Shown here: positions 26,838 through 36,565 of the stretch, piece by piece | Layout: each line of letters opens with the position of its first letter | Position numbering within the stretch: the stretch's first letter is position 1 | From: Hymenobacter qilianensis | GTDB taxonomy: Bacteria > Bacteroidota > Bacteroidia > Cytophagales > Hymenobacteraceae | Length of the DNA stretch: 64,000 nt | Assembly (NCBI RefSeq): GCF_014489555.1 | Contig: NZ_CP060784.1 | Span: 2,356,001 to 2,420,000 of the forward strand | Direction: 5' to 3' | Translations under genes and position numbers: made by a program | The notes under the pieces: model-generated | Database searches by the model: none | What the model was told of the DNA's origin: nothing | The model's input: the letters and a program-made list of their open reading frames with translations, nothing else

Positions 26838-27820
26838 TCAGCGTTTAAACAAGCCTTGAATTACTTTTCCCTGGCTTTGTTCCAGAGGAAATCCTAGTAG
26901 ATAAGCCACCGTAGACGGCACATCCGTTAGAGTGTATGTCTCGGTTAGCGTGCGGCCTCGCTTAAAGTCTGGCCCTAGGGCAAGCAAACTAATATGTCGG
27001 CACCCTTCGCAGTCATCTCCGTGGTCCACGAATCCTCCGTCGATACCATCGAGATGGCGGCCGTGGTCGTTGGTGATGAGTAGAGTCGTGGTGTTTCGGT
27101 ATGCTCTGTTTTTTTGCAAAAAATCGTACAACTCGCCTACGTATTTATCATCGCGTGTAATACCTCGGAGGTAATTCTCCCAGTTAGCAGCGTGCGCGAA
27201 GCCATCGGGCTCCATAAAGTTGATAAGCACCAAGTTAGGCTTGTGCTGGGTCAGAATTCGCTTTGCGGCTACCAATGTCAGCGAATCGGCGCGGTAGCCG
27301 CTACCGGGGCCACTTATGCCGCAGTCGACGGAGGGCTGAAACTGGTCTTTCCATTCTGGGTTCAGGGTATTAGCTAATATGTGCAGCTTGTCTTTGCTGG
27401 TAATGAGCCAGGCCGCGGTGGCCGGTTTGCCGGTAGCTTTGCGCCAAACCTGAAATATGGAGGGCTGCTGCGGCAACTCCGCCTCAAAGTTGTCGATGGG
27501 CTGATTGATGCCCGTAGTGAGAGCCGTGTGGCCGGAGTTGGTGTAAGTGAAGCCGTTGTTGTAGAAGTTGGAAAAGAATACGCCGCGCGGCTTCAGTCGC
27601 GTCGCCATCTGAGGAATTATGCCGGGCGTGGCGCCCCAGGTTTCGGAATACCGGGGGCCGTCGATGACGACGATGATGACGTTTTTGGTGCGCAGGCCTT
27701 TCTTGGCGGGCGGGGGGCAAATGAGAAGAGGAGCAGCGCCCAAAAGAAAATAATATACCGCCGCCAGGTGCTGCCGGCTACAAAAGGGCTTCGTGGTGCA
27801 CGCTTGATAAGGAGAGCCAT
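26838..27820 (-). CDS. Alkaline-phosphatase-superfamily phosphodiesterase/sulfatase (N-terminal frame break)
   Basis: Secreted hydrolase of the alkaline phosphatase fold. Core motifs: NVIIVVIDGPRYSETWG (metal-binding Asp), FYNNGFTYTNSGHTALTTGI (nucleophile Thr/Ser region), NFMEPDGFAHAANWENY, LLITNDHGRHLDGI and DHGDDCEGCRHISLLALGP. The unbroken frame runs back to 27905 but its start (MITSYIASTL) lacks a proper signal. Another frame from ATG 27820 gives MALLIKRAPRS and a good membrane helix (RRYIIFFWALLLFSF) that joins the core if one base is restored between 27696 and 27717, giving 327 residues. I prefer that start. The joint falls at a GGGGGGCAAA word. Confidence 0.8.
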
Positions 27821-27965
27821 GGCGTTTGCCTGAATAAGGAGCGTTTTTGCTTTCGATAATTCGGGGTAGGAAATTGAGTGTAGAGGCTATATAACTGGTA
27901 ATCAATATATAAAATAATCGTCATTTGTCCAATATAGAATGCGGCGTTGCTTGGTTTGACTCTGC

Positions 27966-27973
27966 TACCTTTG
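27966..27973 (+). promoter_or_regulatory. Bacteroidota -7 element (TACCTTTG)
   Basis: Exact TAnnTTTG six bases before the ATG of the LUD-domain gene. This is close enough to imply a leaderless or very short-leader transcript, or the next ATG/GTG as start. Confidence 0.4.
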
Positions 27974-27979
27974 CCTGTC

Positions 27980-28632
27980 ATGTCTGAAACCTCCCGCGAC
28001 CGTATGCTGCGCCGCATCCGTGAGGCGCTGCTGCAACCGGCGCCCCAGCCGGCTGCCCCCGATTTTTCCGCTCCGCTGCACCCTCCCCTGACCGATGATC
28101 TGGCTATTCACTTTGCTCAGAGCTTTGCCAGGGTCGGGGGGCTTTTTATTACTGTGAGTCCGAAGAACACTTTTTCGATCAGCTTTTCGTCTACAAAAAA
28201 GACAAGCAGCTGAACAACCTCTTCGTTTGGGAGCCGGAGTTGAAAAAGATGCTGCACGAAGGTGGCGTGGCGTTTAGCGGCGACGAAGCCGACTTTATCA
28301 AAAAAGCAGACGCGGGCCTTACCACCTGCGAAGCACTGGTGGCCCGCACGGGCAGCATCCTGGTAAGTGCCGCTTCGGCCGCCGGCCGCCGCCTGAGCAT
28401 TTACCCTGATCAGCACCTGGTGCTGGCTCGCACGTCTCAGATTGTGCCCGACATCGGCGACGCGCTGGGGGTGGTGACCAAGCGCTACGGCGACCGGCTG
28501 CCTTCCATGATTTCGCTGACTACAGGCCCCAGCCGCACGGCTGATATTGAAAAAACGTTGGTGCTCGGGGCGCATGGTCCGCGCAGCCTCGTGTTGTTTT
28601 TGTTGGATGACGCCCCCCTTGCAACTACCTGA
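27980..28632 (+). pseudogene. LUD-domain (LutC/YkgG-like) protein (frame broken once)
   Basis: Member of the LUD family, whose LutC member belongs to the lactate-oxidising LutABC complex; stand-alone members such as this one, without lutA and lutB, are of uncertain role. The first frame gives MSETSRDRMLRRIREALLQP to FARVGGLF; the second gives QLNNLFVWEPELKKMLHEGGVAF, then CEALVARTGSILVSAASAAGRRLSIYPDQHLVLA, VPDIGDAL and ISLTTGPSRTADIEKTLVLGAHGPRSLVLFLLDD, which contains the conserved GPSRTADIE segment. One base restored in the run GGGGGGCTTTTT (28136-28146) gives 217 continuous residues. It overlaps the next gene by 26 bases. Confidence 0.85.
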
Positions 28633-29389
28633 CCTCGCGCTGCCGGCCGGCCGCAAGGTGTACTTCGCCTCCGACTTTCATCTCGGCGCCCCCGACGCCG
28701 CCAGCTCCGCCGCGCGCGAGCGCCGTATCGTGCGCTGGCTCGACACGGTGGCTCAGGACGCGGGGGCCATTTATCTGCTGGGCGACATCTTTGACTTCTG
28801 GTTTGAGTATCGCCATGCCGTGCCGCGTGGTTTTATCCGTTTGCAGGGCAAGCTGGCCGAGCTCACCGACGCGGGTCTGCCCGTCACCTTCTTCACCGGC
28901 AACCACGATATGTGGATGTTCGATTATTTTACCAAGGAGCTGAACATCCCCATTCTGCGCCACCCGGTAAGCCAGCGCATTGGCAATCAGCTGTTTCATA
29001 TCGGACACGGCGACGGGCTTGGGCCCAAGGATCACACGTATAAAGTGCTCAAGCGCGTATTCGCTAGTCCCGTATCACAGTGGTTGTTTGCGCGTCTGCA
29101 TCCGAATTTCGGAATCGGGTTGGCCAATAAATGGAGCCGCCGCAGCCGAATCCAGAACGCAGCCGCCGATGAAAAGTATTTTGGCGAAGACGAGTGGCTG
29201 CTGGTGTACTGCCGCGAAATAGAGCAGCGCCACCACCACGACTACTATGTTTTTGGCCACCGCCACCTGCCGCTCGATGTGCCCGTAGCGCCCGGCAGCC
29301 GCTATCTTAACCTAGGCGAGTGGGTCAATTATTGCTCTTATGCCGTGTATGACGGACACAATCTGGCCTTGCAACATTTTGAGCAGTAA
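28607..29389 (+). CDS. UDP-2,3-diacylglucosamine diphosphatase, LpxH family metallophosphoesterase
   Basis: Calcineurin-like phosphoesterase that in lipid A synthesis splits UDP-diacylglucosamine to lipid X and UMP. ATG 28607 lies inside the end of the upstream gene. Metal-binding motifs in order: SDFHLG, LLGDIFDFWFE, FFTGNHDMW, HIGHGDGLG and YVFGHRH, the last a normal LpxH-type GHTH variant. Length is 260 residues, typical. The stop overlaps the start of the following propeller gene, so the LUD gene, this gene and the next form a tightly packed operon. Confidence 0.88.
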   Translation: MTPPLQLPDLALPAGRKVYFASDFHLGAPDAASSAARERRIVRWLDTVAQDAGAIYLLGDIFDFWFEYRHAVPRGFIRLQGKLAELTDAGLPVTFFTGNHDMWMFDYFTKELNIPILRHPVSQRIGNQLFHIGHGDGLGPKDHTYKVLKRVFASPVSQWLFARLHPNFGIGLANKWSRRSRIQNAAADEKYFGEDEWLLVYCREIEQRHHHDYYVFGHRHLPLDVPVAPGSRYLNLGEWVNYCSYAVYDGHNLALQHFEQ

Positions 29390-30308
29390 GCGCTTGCTGG
29401 GGGGCAAATTTCTGGCTTTGCTCGCCGTATTACTGCTGACCACCTCTTTGCAGGCCCAGACCACAGCGCCTCGCGCGGGCTCCATTGTGCCGCCTTCCCG
29501 CACCGCCCCCGACTCGGTGAACAAAGGCAACATTGCCCCCCAGAGCACAGCCGCTTCTGCTGCCAACGGCTGGACGCTGGTTCGCACGATTAATCTGCGC
29601 CAGCCCGGCGCGGCTTCTTTGGATCGGCGCGGCAACCTGTATGTAGCTGATGGTCAGAATAATATTCATCAGTACGGTCCCGACGGTCAGCCGCTGAACG
29701 TGTACTCGCCGCCTCTGCCGGGTCACACCGCTCAGCTAGAAGCCTGGAACGTGTCCAAAATCATGGCTTTTTACGACGACCGTCAGGAAATACGCCTGCT
29801 CGATCGATTTTTGGCCCCTATCACCCAAATTCGCCTCGGCGACTATTTCGATGGCCTCGTTCGGGTGGCAACGCTAGCTCCCGATGATAAGCTCTGGTTG
29901 CTCGACGAAAGCGACCTGACGCTACGTCAGTTCGACCCCACGATCCAGCGTTTCGGCCAGACCACGCCCCTAGATCTGATTATCGGCCGCAGCAAGCCCG
30001 ACTTCCGCTTCCTGCGGCAGTATCAGAACAACCTCTATTTGGTAGACCGCACCAGCGGCATCTTCGTGTTCGATAACCTGGGTAACTACCGCAAGAAGCT
30101 GCCCTTCAGCGGCTTAAGCGCGTTAGGCTTTCGTGGTGATGAGCTGTATTATCTGGCGGATGGGGTACTGCACTTCTTTCAACTCTATACGCTGGCCGAA
30201 CGTAGGCAGACGCTACCAAAAGTAGAAGGTGGTACGAGCCAAGTGTTAGTAGGAGAAGGGTTTGCGTACCTTCTGACACCAACCGCTGTGTTGGTGTATA
30301 AGCTTTAA
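29379..30308 (+). CDS. Secreted beta-propeller-like hypothetical protein
   Basis: Start placed at TTG 29379, overlapping the upstream stop, because it yields a clean signal peptide (SSKRLLGGKFLALLAVLLLTTSLQAQ); ATGs at 29340 and 29349 would put a long polar tail in front. The mature part has repeated strands (ASLDRRGNLYVADGQNNIHQYGPDGQPL, LYLVDRTSGIFVFDNLGNYRKKL, GFRGDELYYLADGVLHFF) like an NHL or six-bladed propeller. No catalytic residues are visible. Two TGGGGGGCAAAT/TTGCCCCCC words lie within it (29399 and 29536). Confidence 0.7.
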   Translation: MSSKRLLGGKFLALLAVLLLTTSLQAQTTAPRAGSIVPPSRTAPDSVNKGNIAPQSTAASAANGWTLVRTINLRQPGAASLDRRGNLYVADGQNNIHQYGPDGQPLNVYSPPLPGHTAQLEAWNVSKIMAFYDDRQEIRLLDRFLAPITQIRLGDYFDGLVRVATLAPDDKLWLLDESDLTLRQFDPTIQRFGQTTPLDLIIGRSKPDFRFLRQYQNNLYLVDRTSGIFVFDNLGNYRKKLPFSGLSALGFRGDELYYLADGVLHFFQLYTLAERRQTLPKVEGGTSQVLVGEGFAYLLTPTAVLVYKL

Positions 30309-30335
30309 ATCAAAGTTTTAGGGGGCAAATTCACA

Positions 30336-30378
30336 GGTCGTAGAGACGCAATATTTTGCGTCTGATGGTTGAACGACC
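30336..30378 (+). repeat. REP-like palindrome (AGACGCAA-TATT-TTGCGTCT)
   Basis: The hairpin AGACGCAATATTTTGCGTCT is enclosed by GGTCGTAG and GAACGACC, which also pair in part. The same 24-base core occurs twice, as an inverted pair, at 47793-47898. A degenerate second unit (AGACGCG to CGCGTCT) follows at about 30420-30453. Confidence 0.7.
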
Positions 30379-30458
30379 GGCACCGCGCGCTTCTGCCCAA
30401 ACAATGACCGCGACGATTAAGACGCGAACCGAGGGCAAAGCCAATACGCGTCTCAATG

Positions 30459-30490
30459 ACCTTTCAGCCCTTGTGCTGAAAGGTTTTTTT
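30459..30490 (+). terminator. Intrinsic terminator
   Basis: Stem CTTTCAG with CTGAAAG, short loop and seven T. It lies downstream of the propeller gene and the REP unit. Confidence 0.65.
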
Positions 30491-30622
30491 GTGTCGTTTC
30501 CCGACGTTCACATATTCCTGTTGGAGCAACCTCAACGGCAGCCTGCCCGTTAAGCCTTCTAATACTCAGGCGCTTGCTGGCGCTTTCTGCTCTACTTATT
30601 TTTCCAACCAAACCCTATCACT

Positions 30623-31783
30623 ATGAAAGCACTCGTGTATCACGGAATGAAAGATGTTCGCGTTGACAACGTGGAGGATCCCGAAATCGAAGACGCCCGC
30701 GACGCTATTATCCGCGTGACCAGTACCGCCATTTGTGGCTCTGACCTTCATATTTATAATGGCGGCATTCCCCAGCCCCGACCCATGGTTCTCGGCCACG
30801 AGTTTATGGGTATTGTAGAGGAAGTGGGCAAAGGCGTCGGCAACCTCAAGCGCGGCGACCGGGTAGTAGTGCCCTTCCCGATAGCGTGCGGTACCTGCTT
30901 CTTCTGTAATCACGAGCTGCCCGGCCACTGCGAGAATTCTAACCCCGATCATTATGGCCCCGAAGGCGGCGTAGCTACCGAAAAAGGCGGCGCTTTATTT
31001 GGCTACACCGATCTGTACGGTGGCTACAATGGTGGACAAGCCGAGTACGTGCGCGTGCCCTACGCCGATTTTGGCCCCCGGGTCATTCCCGATAGCCTGA
31101 CTGATGAGCAGGCGCTATTTCTGACGGACATTTTCCCCACTGGCTATTCCGGTATTGACTGGGGCGAAGTGAAAGGCGGCGAGTTCGTGGTGATTTTTGG
31201 AGCTGGTCCGGTAGGTATTATGGCCGCCAAGTCGGCGTGGCTGCGTGGCGCGGCCCGCGTGCTGATTGTCGATCCGCTGGAATACCGCTTGGATAAAGCT
31301 CAGCAAACTGCCCACTGCGAAGCCCTCGTATGGCACGATCACAAGCAGGTGGTAGAAGTTATTCGCGAGCTGACGCAGGGCCGTGGGGCCGACGTGTGTG
31401 TGGAGGCCGTAGGCTTTGAGCCCGTACGTAACCTTGCCGACCGCGCGAAGGCTGTTATCAACTTTGAAAAAGGATCAATGAAAGTGCTGGAAGCGTGCAT
31501 GAGCGGCGTACGCCGGGGTGGCATCGTGACCGTGCTGGGCGTCTATGGCTCGCCCTACGATAACTTTCCCCTGCATCAGTTCTTCGATAAGGGCATTACC
31601 CTTCGTGGAGGCCAAGCCCCGGCCCACAAGCACATCGATAAGCTACTCAAATACGTGGTCGACGGCAAAGTGCAACTCGATGATATCATCACCCATACGC
31701 TGCCGCTAAGCCAAGCAGCACACGGCTACGACATCTTCCGCAACAAGAAAGACAATTGTGTGAAGGTGGTGCTCAAACCATAA
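30623..31783 (+). CDS. Zinc-dependent alcohol dehydrogenase, formaldehyde-dehydrogenase-like
   Basis: 386-residue medium-chain dehydrogenase. Catalytic zinc ligands CGSD (Cys near 38) and GHE (near 60), the structural zinc Cys cluster CGTCFFCNHELPGHC, the proton-relay region DIFPTGYSGIDW and the NAD site FGAGPVGIMAAKSAWLRGAARVLIVD. The long insert AVGFEPVRNLADRAKAVINFEKGSMKVLEACMSGVRRGG places it with the glutathione-independent formaldehyde dehydrogenase-like branch. The substrate is not known. It is a single-gene unit, with a long gap upstream and a perfect-palindrome terminator downstream. Confidence 0.88.
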   Translation: MKALVYHGMKDVRVDNVEDPEIEDARDAIIRVTSTAICGSDLHIYNGGIPQPRPMVLGHEFMGIVEEVGKGVGNLKRGDRVVVPFPIACGTCFFCNHELPGHCENSNPDHYGPEGGVATEKGGALFGYTDLYGGYNGGQAEYVRVPYADFGPRVIPDSLTDEQALFLTDIFPTGYSGIDWGEVKGGEFVVIFGAGPVGIMAAKSAWLRGAARVLIVDPLEYRLDKAQQTAHCEALVWHDHKQVVEVIRELTQGRGADVCVEAVGFEPVRNLADRAKAVINFEKGSMKVLEACMSGVRRGGIVTVLGVYGSPYDNFPLHQFFDKGITLRGGQAPAHKHIDKLLKYVVDGKVQLDDIITHTLPLSQAAHGYDIFRNKKDNCVKVVLKP

Positions 31784-31803
31784 CTGAGTACACTGTTTTC
31801 TCT

Positions 31804-31847
31804 CATAAAAGAAGCGCCCATCACTTGTGATGGGCGCTTCTTTTATG
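31804..31847 (+). terminator. Intrinsic terminator with perfect 21-bp stem
   Basis: CATAAAAGAAGCGCCCATCAC and its exact reverse complement separated by TT. The GC stem is followed by TTCTTTTATG. Confidence 0.8.
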
Positions 31848-31982
31848 AAGGTAGGATCCTGCAAAAATCGGGTTTAGCAGGCAAGTAGAACGCTACAGTG
31901 TCGGCAGGATTCTACTTATATTTGGTCAAGGACATTAACCTTAAATCGGGCTGGGCCCGCAGCCAATCTATACGTTCAGTGC

Positions 31983-34647
31983 ATGGGTAAAAACTACGAA
32001 TCTAGCACGAACAGATTGGCAAGAAAAAGTGGGCTGTGGCTGTTGTGGCTATTGTATCTGCCTGGCATAAGCTGGGCGCAGGACCGCTTAGAGACTAGGT
32101 CTGCTCAGCAGTCAAAGTTAGCACCGCCGCTCAGGGATGCTGCGGCGCGGTCGGCTACTAAATCTTACCGCGTAAGCGTGCAGTCGGCCGCTGAGTTTCG
32201 CGCCTGGATGCACCAGGAAATGCCGTCTGTACGTGTGAGTCTGCATGCTGCGTCTGGCGGCGCTTATACGCTGAGTGGCGTAAATGCCACCTACTTAACC
32301 AGGTTACTTGCTTGCCCCTGGGTGACTTTCGTGGATGTGCCCAGCCGCCAAGCCCGCGAAGAACGCCCCCTGGACAACTCCGACTTAACCACCAATACCA
32401 TCGCCCCGCTGCATGCTCGCTTTCCTGGCCTGACCGGGCTGGGCATGTTGGTATCGGTGAAGGAAAGGCCCTTTGATCCGGCTGACATTGATTTTCGGGG
32501 TAGAGTTGTGGCAGCAGAAGCAAGCGCGCAGGCAACATCGGCGCACGCTACAGCTATGGCTACGCTTATTGCGGGCGGTGGCAACTCAGCTCCATCCGGG
32601 AAAGGGGCCGCTTGGCAGGCCCGGCTAATCACCGCCGACTTTAGTGAGCTGATGCCGGATGATGGGGCACGATTAACCCAAACGGGGGTATCGGTTCAAA
32701 ACCATTCGTACGGCGTCGCTATCGAGAACTACTATGGTCTGGAAACGCGTGCTTACGATGCGCATGCCACGCAGTTTTCGCAGTTGGTACACATCTTTTC
32801 CTCCGGCAATGATGGCGACAAAACCAGCCCCAGCGGGCGCTATGCCGGCTTAGCGGGAGTAGCCAACCTAACCGGGCAGTTCAAGATGTCGAAGAACACC
32901 CTGAGCGTGGGGGCCACTGATGGTCGCGGAAACGTGGTGCCGCTTAGCTCGCGTGGCCCGGCATACGATGGGCGCGTGAAGCCAGAGTTGGTAGCCTACG
33001 GCGCCGATGGCTCTTCCGATGCGGCCGCTTTAGTTTCGGGCATAAGTTTGCTGGTGCAGCAAGCCGGCAAAGAGCAGCTGGGGGGCATTTTGCCCCCCGC
33101 GTCGCTCGTAAAGGCGGTGCTGCTTAATAGCGCCAACGACACGGGTCGTCCGGCCATAGATTTTGAAAGCGGGTATGGGCAGGCCGACGCGCTGGGAGCA
33201 GTACAAACAATCCGCGAACGGCGCTTTTACACAAGCTCAGCCACGCAGAACACGGAGCGCGTATTCACGGTCATGGTGCCGGCTGGCAGCCCTGAACTGA
33301 AAATTACGCTGGCCTGGCACGATCCCGCCGCTGCCCCCAACGCAACGCAGGCTCTCATCAATGACCTCGATTTAGAGCTGCTTCGGCCCGCTACCAAGCA
33401 GCGGTGGAAACCGTGGGTATTGAGCCATTATCCTCGTCAGGATTCATTGGCTCTGCCCGCCCGCCGCCGCGCTGACCGCCTCAACAACGTAGAACAAATT
33501 ACGGTAGCGGCACCAGCTGTGGGCGTGTATGAACTGCACGTACGGGGCTATTCGGTCCCCCAGGGACCGCAGGCCTTCAGCATTGCGTATGAGTTTGGTG
33601 AAACCGGTTTCGCTTGGCTTAATCCGCTTGTAGGCTCAATATTTACTCCAAGCGCCGCTCAGGAATTGCGCTGGCATTGGGCGGGCGCCGCCACCACAGC
33701 CCGCCTCGAATACCAGCCAGAAGGCAGTTCCAGTTGGCAGGTGATTCATCCGGGCTTCGAACTGAAAAGCGGATTTAGTACCTGGACTGTACCCAACATC
33801 GCCACGGCCGCTCAGCTGCGAATGGTAACACCAACCAGAACTTACCTTTCCGAAACGTTTGCCATTCATTCGCCTTTGAGCTTGCAGGTAGGGTATGCGT
33901 GTCCGGATGAAGCGCTGCTGCATTGGCCGGCTGTGCCCGGCGCTACCGAATACCAGCTTTACGGACTAAGTGCCACCAGACTGGAGCCCCTGCGCCGGAT
34001 CCGGGATACGGTAGCGGTTCTGTCGGCAGCCGAGCTGCCGTTGCGGTATTTCGCCGTGGCGCCAGTGCTGGGGGCAAAATGGGGAGCGGAGCCCTAGTAT
34101 AGAATACAGCCAGCAGGGTACGGGCTGCTATGTGCGCTCTTTCATTCCGCGCCAGGCCGTTACGGATACCGTGTTGCTGGACCTTGAAATTGGTACCGCT
34201 TATGGCTTAACGAGCCTGGAGCTGGAGCGCCAAGCCCCCGATGGCAGCTACGAAACTATACAGACCCTCGCGCCTGTGCAGGACTTACAGTTTGCCCTTA
34301 CCGATCCGACGCCATATTCCGGCCTAAACCACTACCGCATCCGGCTGAACACGGCTGGGGGGCAAATTTTCTATAGCTCAATCGAAGCTGTACAGTATGC
34401 ACGTACCGGGCAACTGCTGGCTTACCCCAATCCGGTGCAGGCGGGCGAACCGCTCCAACTCATTACGGGTACTACTGGCTCAATTCAAATTCAGCTCTAT
34501 GACCTGCTGGGGCGCTTGGTGCGCGAAGCCACCGCTACCGGCACCATCAACCCACTTGATACCAGCGGTCTGCGCAGCGGTACCTACCTCGTGCGGGTAA
34601 CACCCGAAAGCGGTCCTCAGATTACGCAGCGCATCCTGGTGCTCTAA
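31983..34647 (+). pseudogene. Subtilisin-like S8 serine protease with T9SS sorting domain (frame broken twice)
   Basis: Secreted surface protease. Signal peptide (SGLWLLWLLYLPGISWAQ), a prodomain-like region, then an S8 domain with the His motif SAHATAMATLIAGGGN and the Ser motif GSSDAAALVSGISLLVQQ; the usual Asp motif is replaced by VSVKERPFDPADIDFRG, so the catalytic Asp is uncertain. Then a proprotein-convertase-like beta domain (VFTVMVPAGSPELKITLAWHDP), Ig-like segments, and in the second frame a T9SS type A sorting domain (LLAYPNPVQAGEPLQL, DLLGRLVREA, SGLRSGTYLVRVTPE). Restoring one base at 34070-34074 and one at 34081-34084 joins 31983-34097 with 34132-34647 to 888 residues through GERSPSIEYSQQGTGCYVRSF. 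The breaks are probably sequence errors. Confidence 0.85.
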
Positions 34648-34677
34648 AAGCCCGGTAACGGCAATGACCATGAAGGC

Positions 34678-34712
34678 AAAAAGCCCCGACTCCACTGGAG
34701 TCGGGGCTTTTT
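34678..34712. terminator. Bidirectional terminator
   Basis: AAAAAGCCCCGACTC, ACTG loop region, GAGTCGGGGCTTTTT between the convergent S8 and M57 protease genes. Confidence 0.9.
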
Positions 34713-34786
34713 GTTGGCATCCGTTCAAGATACGTTTACTGATTGATGCGTACGGGCATCGATGCTAAGCCAGGGGGTGGGACCGG

Positions 34787-35599
34787 CTAGTACAGGTAGC
34801 GAAGCGCCGTACGGTCGTTGGTGTTGAAGTAGCGGTTAGCACCGGTGCCAATGCAAGCCAGCATCCACGAGTTTGGGTCAGCGCCGCTTGGAGTGCCGGG
34901 AATAAGAATAGCGCCTACCGTGCTGGCTCCTTCGTTGGTGTACTGACCACCGCAGCTATAGCTCCGATCCATGTAGTCGGTGTGGCGGAAACCGATGCAG
35001 TGACCAACTTCGTGGGCCAGAATAGTAGCCAGGTAGTTTGTATTAGGGCTAGAGCCAATAGCGCCCACGTTTACCTGTACGCGGTTGTAAGCGTTGCCAC
35101 CCGATGGGAAGCCAGCGGAAGCCAGGTAAGTAGAGCCGCTAGGCGCAGCAGTCATCAGGATGCCATAGTTAGACGATACGCGCTGGAAGCGAATCAGCAA
35201 GCCCTCTGCATTATAACGACGAATGGCTTCATCGACGGCTGCTACATACGTGGAAGGCAAGCTGGTAGAAACGGCGATGCCAATCGTGCGGCCCGAGCCA
35301 ACGCTCACCAGGTTGCTGGTGCGATACTGCTCTTCTTCGCCCACACGCAGCATTTTGTAATCGGGCTTGCTGTTCAGATCAGCTTCTGAGAGCAGAATAT
35401 CGCCCTCTACCAGGTAGCCGTCTTCTACGCGCTTGGCATTCTGGGTGCTGAGGCCCAGATCCTGGATTTTGGATTTAACTTCTGCTGAAATTTCATCTTT
35501 AGCAACTACTTGGTTACCATCTTCTTTTTGGCAAGAAGAAAGGGCGAGTACCGAGCAGGCAAGCAGGGTAAGCGAAGAGAGGTAATTTTGGATTTTCAT
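34787..35599 (-). CDS. Secreted zinc metalloprotease, M57 family, lipoprotein
   Basis: 270 residues from ATG 35599. Signal peptide with lipobox (LALSSCQKED). The catalytic region holds the extended zinc motif HEVGHCIGFRHTD, the M57 (dual-action HEIGH) signature, preceded by NTNYLATILA and followed by Gly/Ser-rich GGQYTNEGASTVGAILIPGTPSGADPNSWM. Residues 100-140 (TSNLVSVGSGRTIGIAVS, LPSTYVAAVDEAIRRYNAEGL) match the family N-terminal region. A longer in-frame start at 35740 would bury the signal peptide and is rejected. Likely surface or periplasmic; the substrate is unknown. Confidence 0.9.
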   Translation of the reverse strand: MKIQNYLSSLTLLACSVLALSSCQKEDGNQVVAKDEISAEVKSKIQDLGLSTQNAKRVEDGYLVEGDILLSEADLNSKPDYKMLRVGEEEQYRTSNLVSVGSGRTIGIAVSTSLPSTYVAAVDEAIRRYNAEGLLIRFQRVSSNYGILMTAAPSGSTYLASAGFPSGGNAYNRVQVNVGAIGSSPNTNYLATILAHEVGHCIGFRHTDYMDRSYSCGGQYTNEGASTVGAILIPGTPSGADPNSWMLACIGTGANRYFNTNDRTALRYLY

Positions 35600-36565
35600 A
35601 CAGAACTGATTTGATTTTGGGTGAAAATGGGTGGGAAAATGAACGGAGGCGGTATGCGGGAAATGTTCTAAAAATTCAAAAAAGACAGATTGTGACTTTG
35701 CACAGAAACTCCCGGCTGCTTTCCGCAAGCGAAAAAACACGTTTTAAAGCCAGAAAATAGATAGCCAGGTAGCCTAGTGAAGGCTATAGCCAGGAAAGCA
35801 GTATGACCAAACAGTGCTTAAGCAACTGCTATTAGCGTCATACAAGCAGGAAAAGCGGGAATGGGAGGCACTGGGGGCGAAGTTGGCCTTCGCGCCAAAG
35901 GGCGAGGTTCACTTGTAGCCTAAGTGGCAAGCAAGATGAACATACAATGTGCGGGCGGCTCGGCCGAACTGAGGCAAAGCGTTGAGCAGGAGTGATAAGT
36001 AAAAGTGGGCCCATAGTACACCGTGTATCGGACGAGGAGTTTCGTGCGATGGTACTGTTGCCGGAAAGGTGTGGGGTAGAGGGGGCGGGGAGAATCAGAA
36101 TAATCTAATTCTGGGTGTTTGTACGAATATATATAAATAAGGTGATGCTTTTAATAAAGAAAATTTGAAAATAATCACTGTAATATCATATGTGTCTGAT
36201 AATCTGTAAGATTATTTTATAAAAAAAGTGTTAAAAGTATAAAAGCCCTTGTCTTCAATCAGGGTTTAGCAGAGTAAATAGTAAACTTTGATTTTTAGAG
36301 GTATAAGCTGAGCAGTAGTCCGACGACTTTTACCTGTCTTAGCCTATCATTTATTGGCTGCCGTCTGGAGCAAAGTGGACATTTCTTCTGATTGATAGGA
36401 ATGATATGGAACTCTAGTTGTTAGGGGCATTGATAGCAGATAGGTTATTTTCTTCTGGATTGAGCCTGCTCATAGGTCCGGAAGCACGCCTTCTAAATGA
36501 CTATCTTTGTTCATAATGGTTTTCGTGCGGATTTTATTGCCGCCTCACTATATATACTTCAAGCC
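35600..36565. other. Gene-free region of about 960 bases
   Basis: No plausible coding frame on either strand. The half near the M57 gene is purine-rich with small hairpins (for example GCGAAG-TTGGC-CTTCGC near 35877-35895 and CAGAAT-AATCTA-ATTCTG near 36092-36109); the half towards 36300 is AT-rich. A -7 element for the next gene is at 36502-36509. Remnant DNA or an untranslated RNA cannot be told apart. Confidence 0.5.
36502..36509 (+). promoter_or_regulatory. Bacteroidota -7 element (TATCTTTG) of the ricT-gldH unit
   Basis: Exact TAnnTTTG. It lies after an upstream in-frame ATG at 36497, so that ATG cannot be the start on this transcript, supporting the GTG at 36566. Confidence 0.55.
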
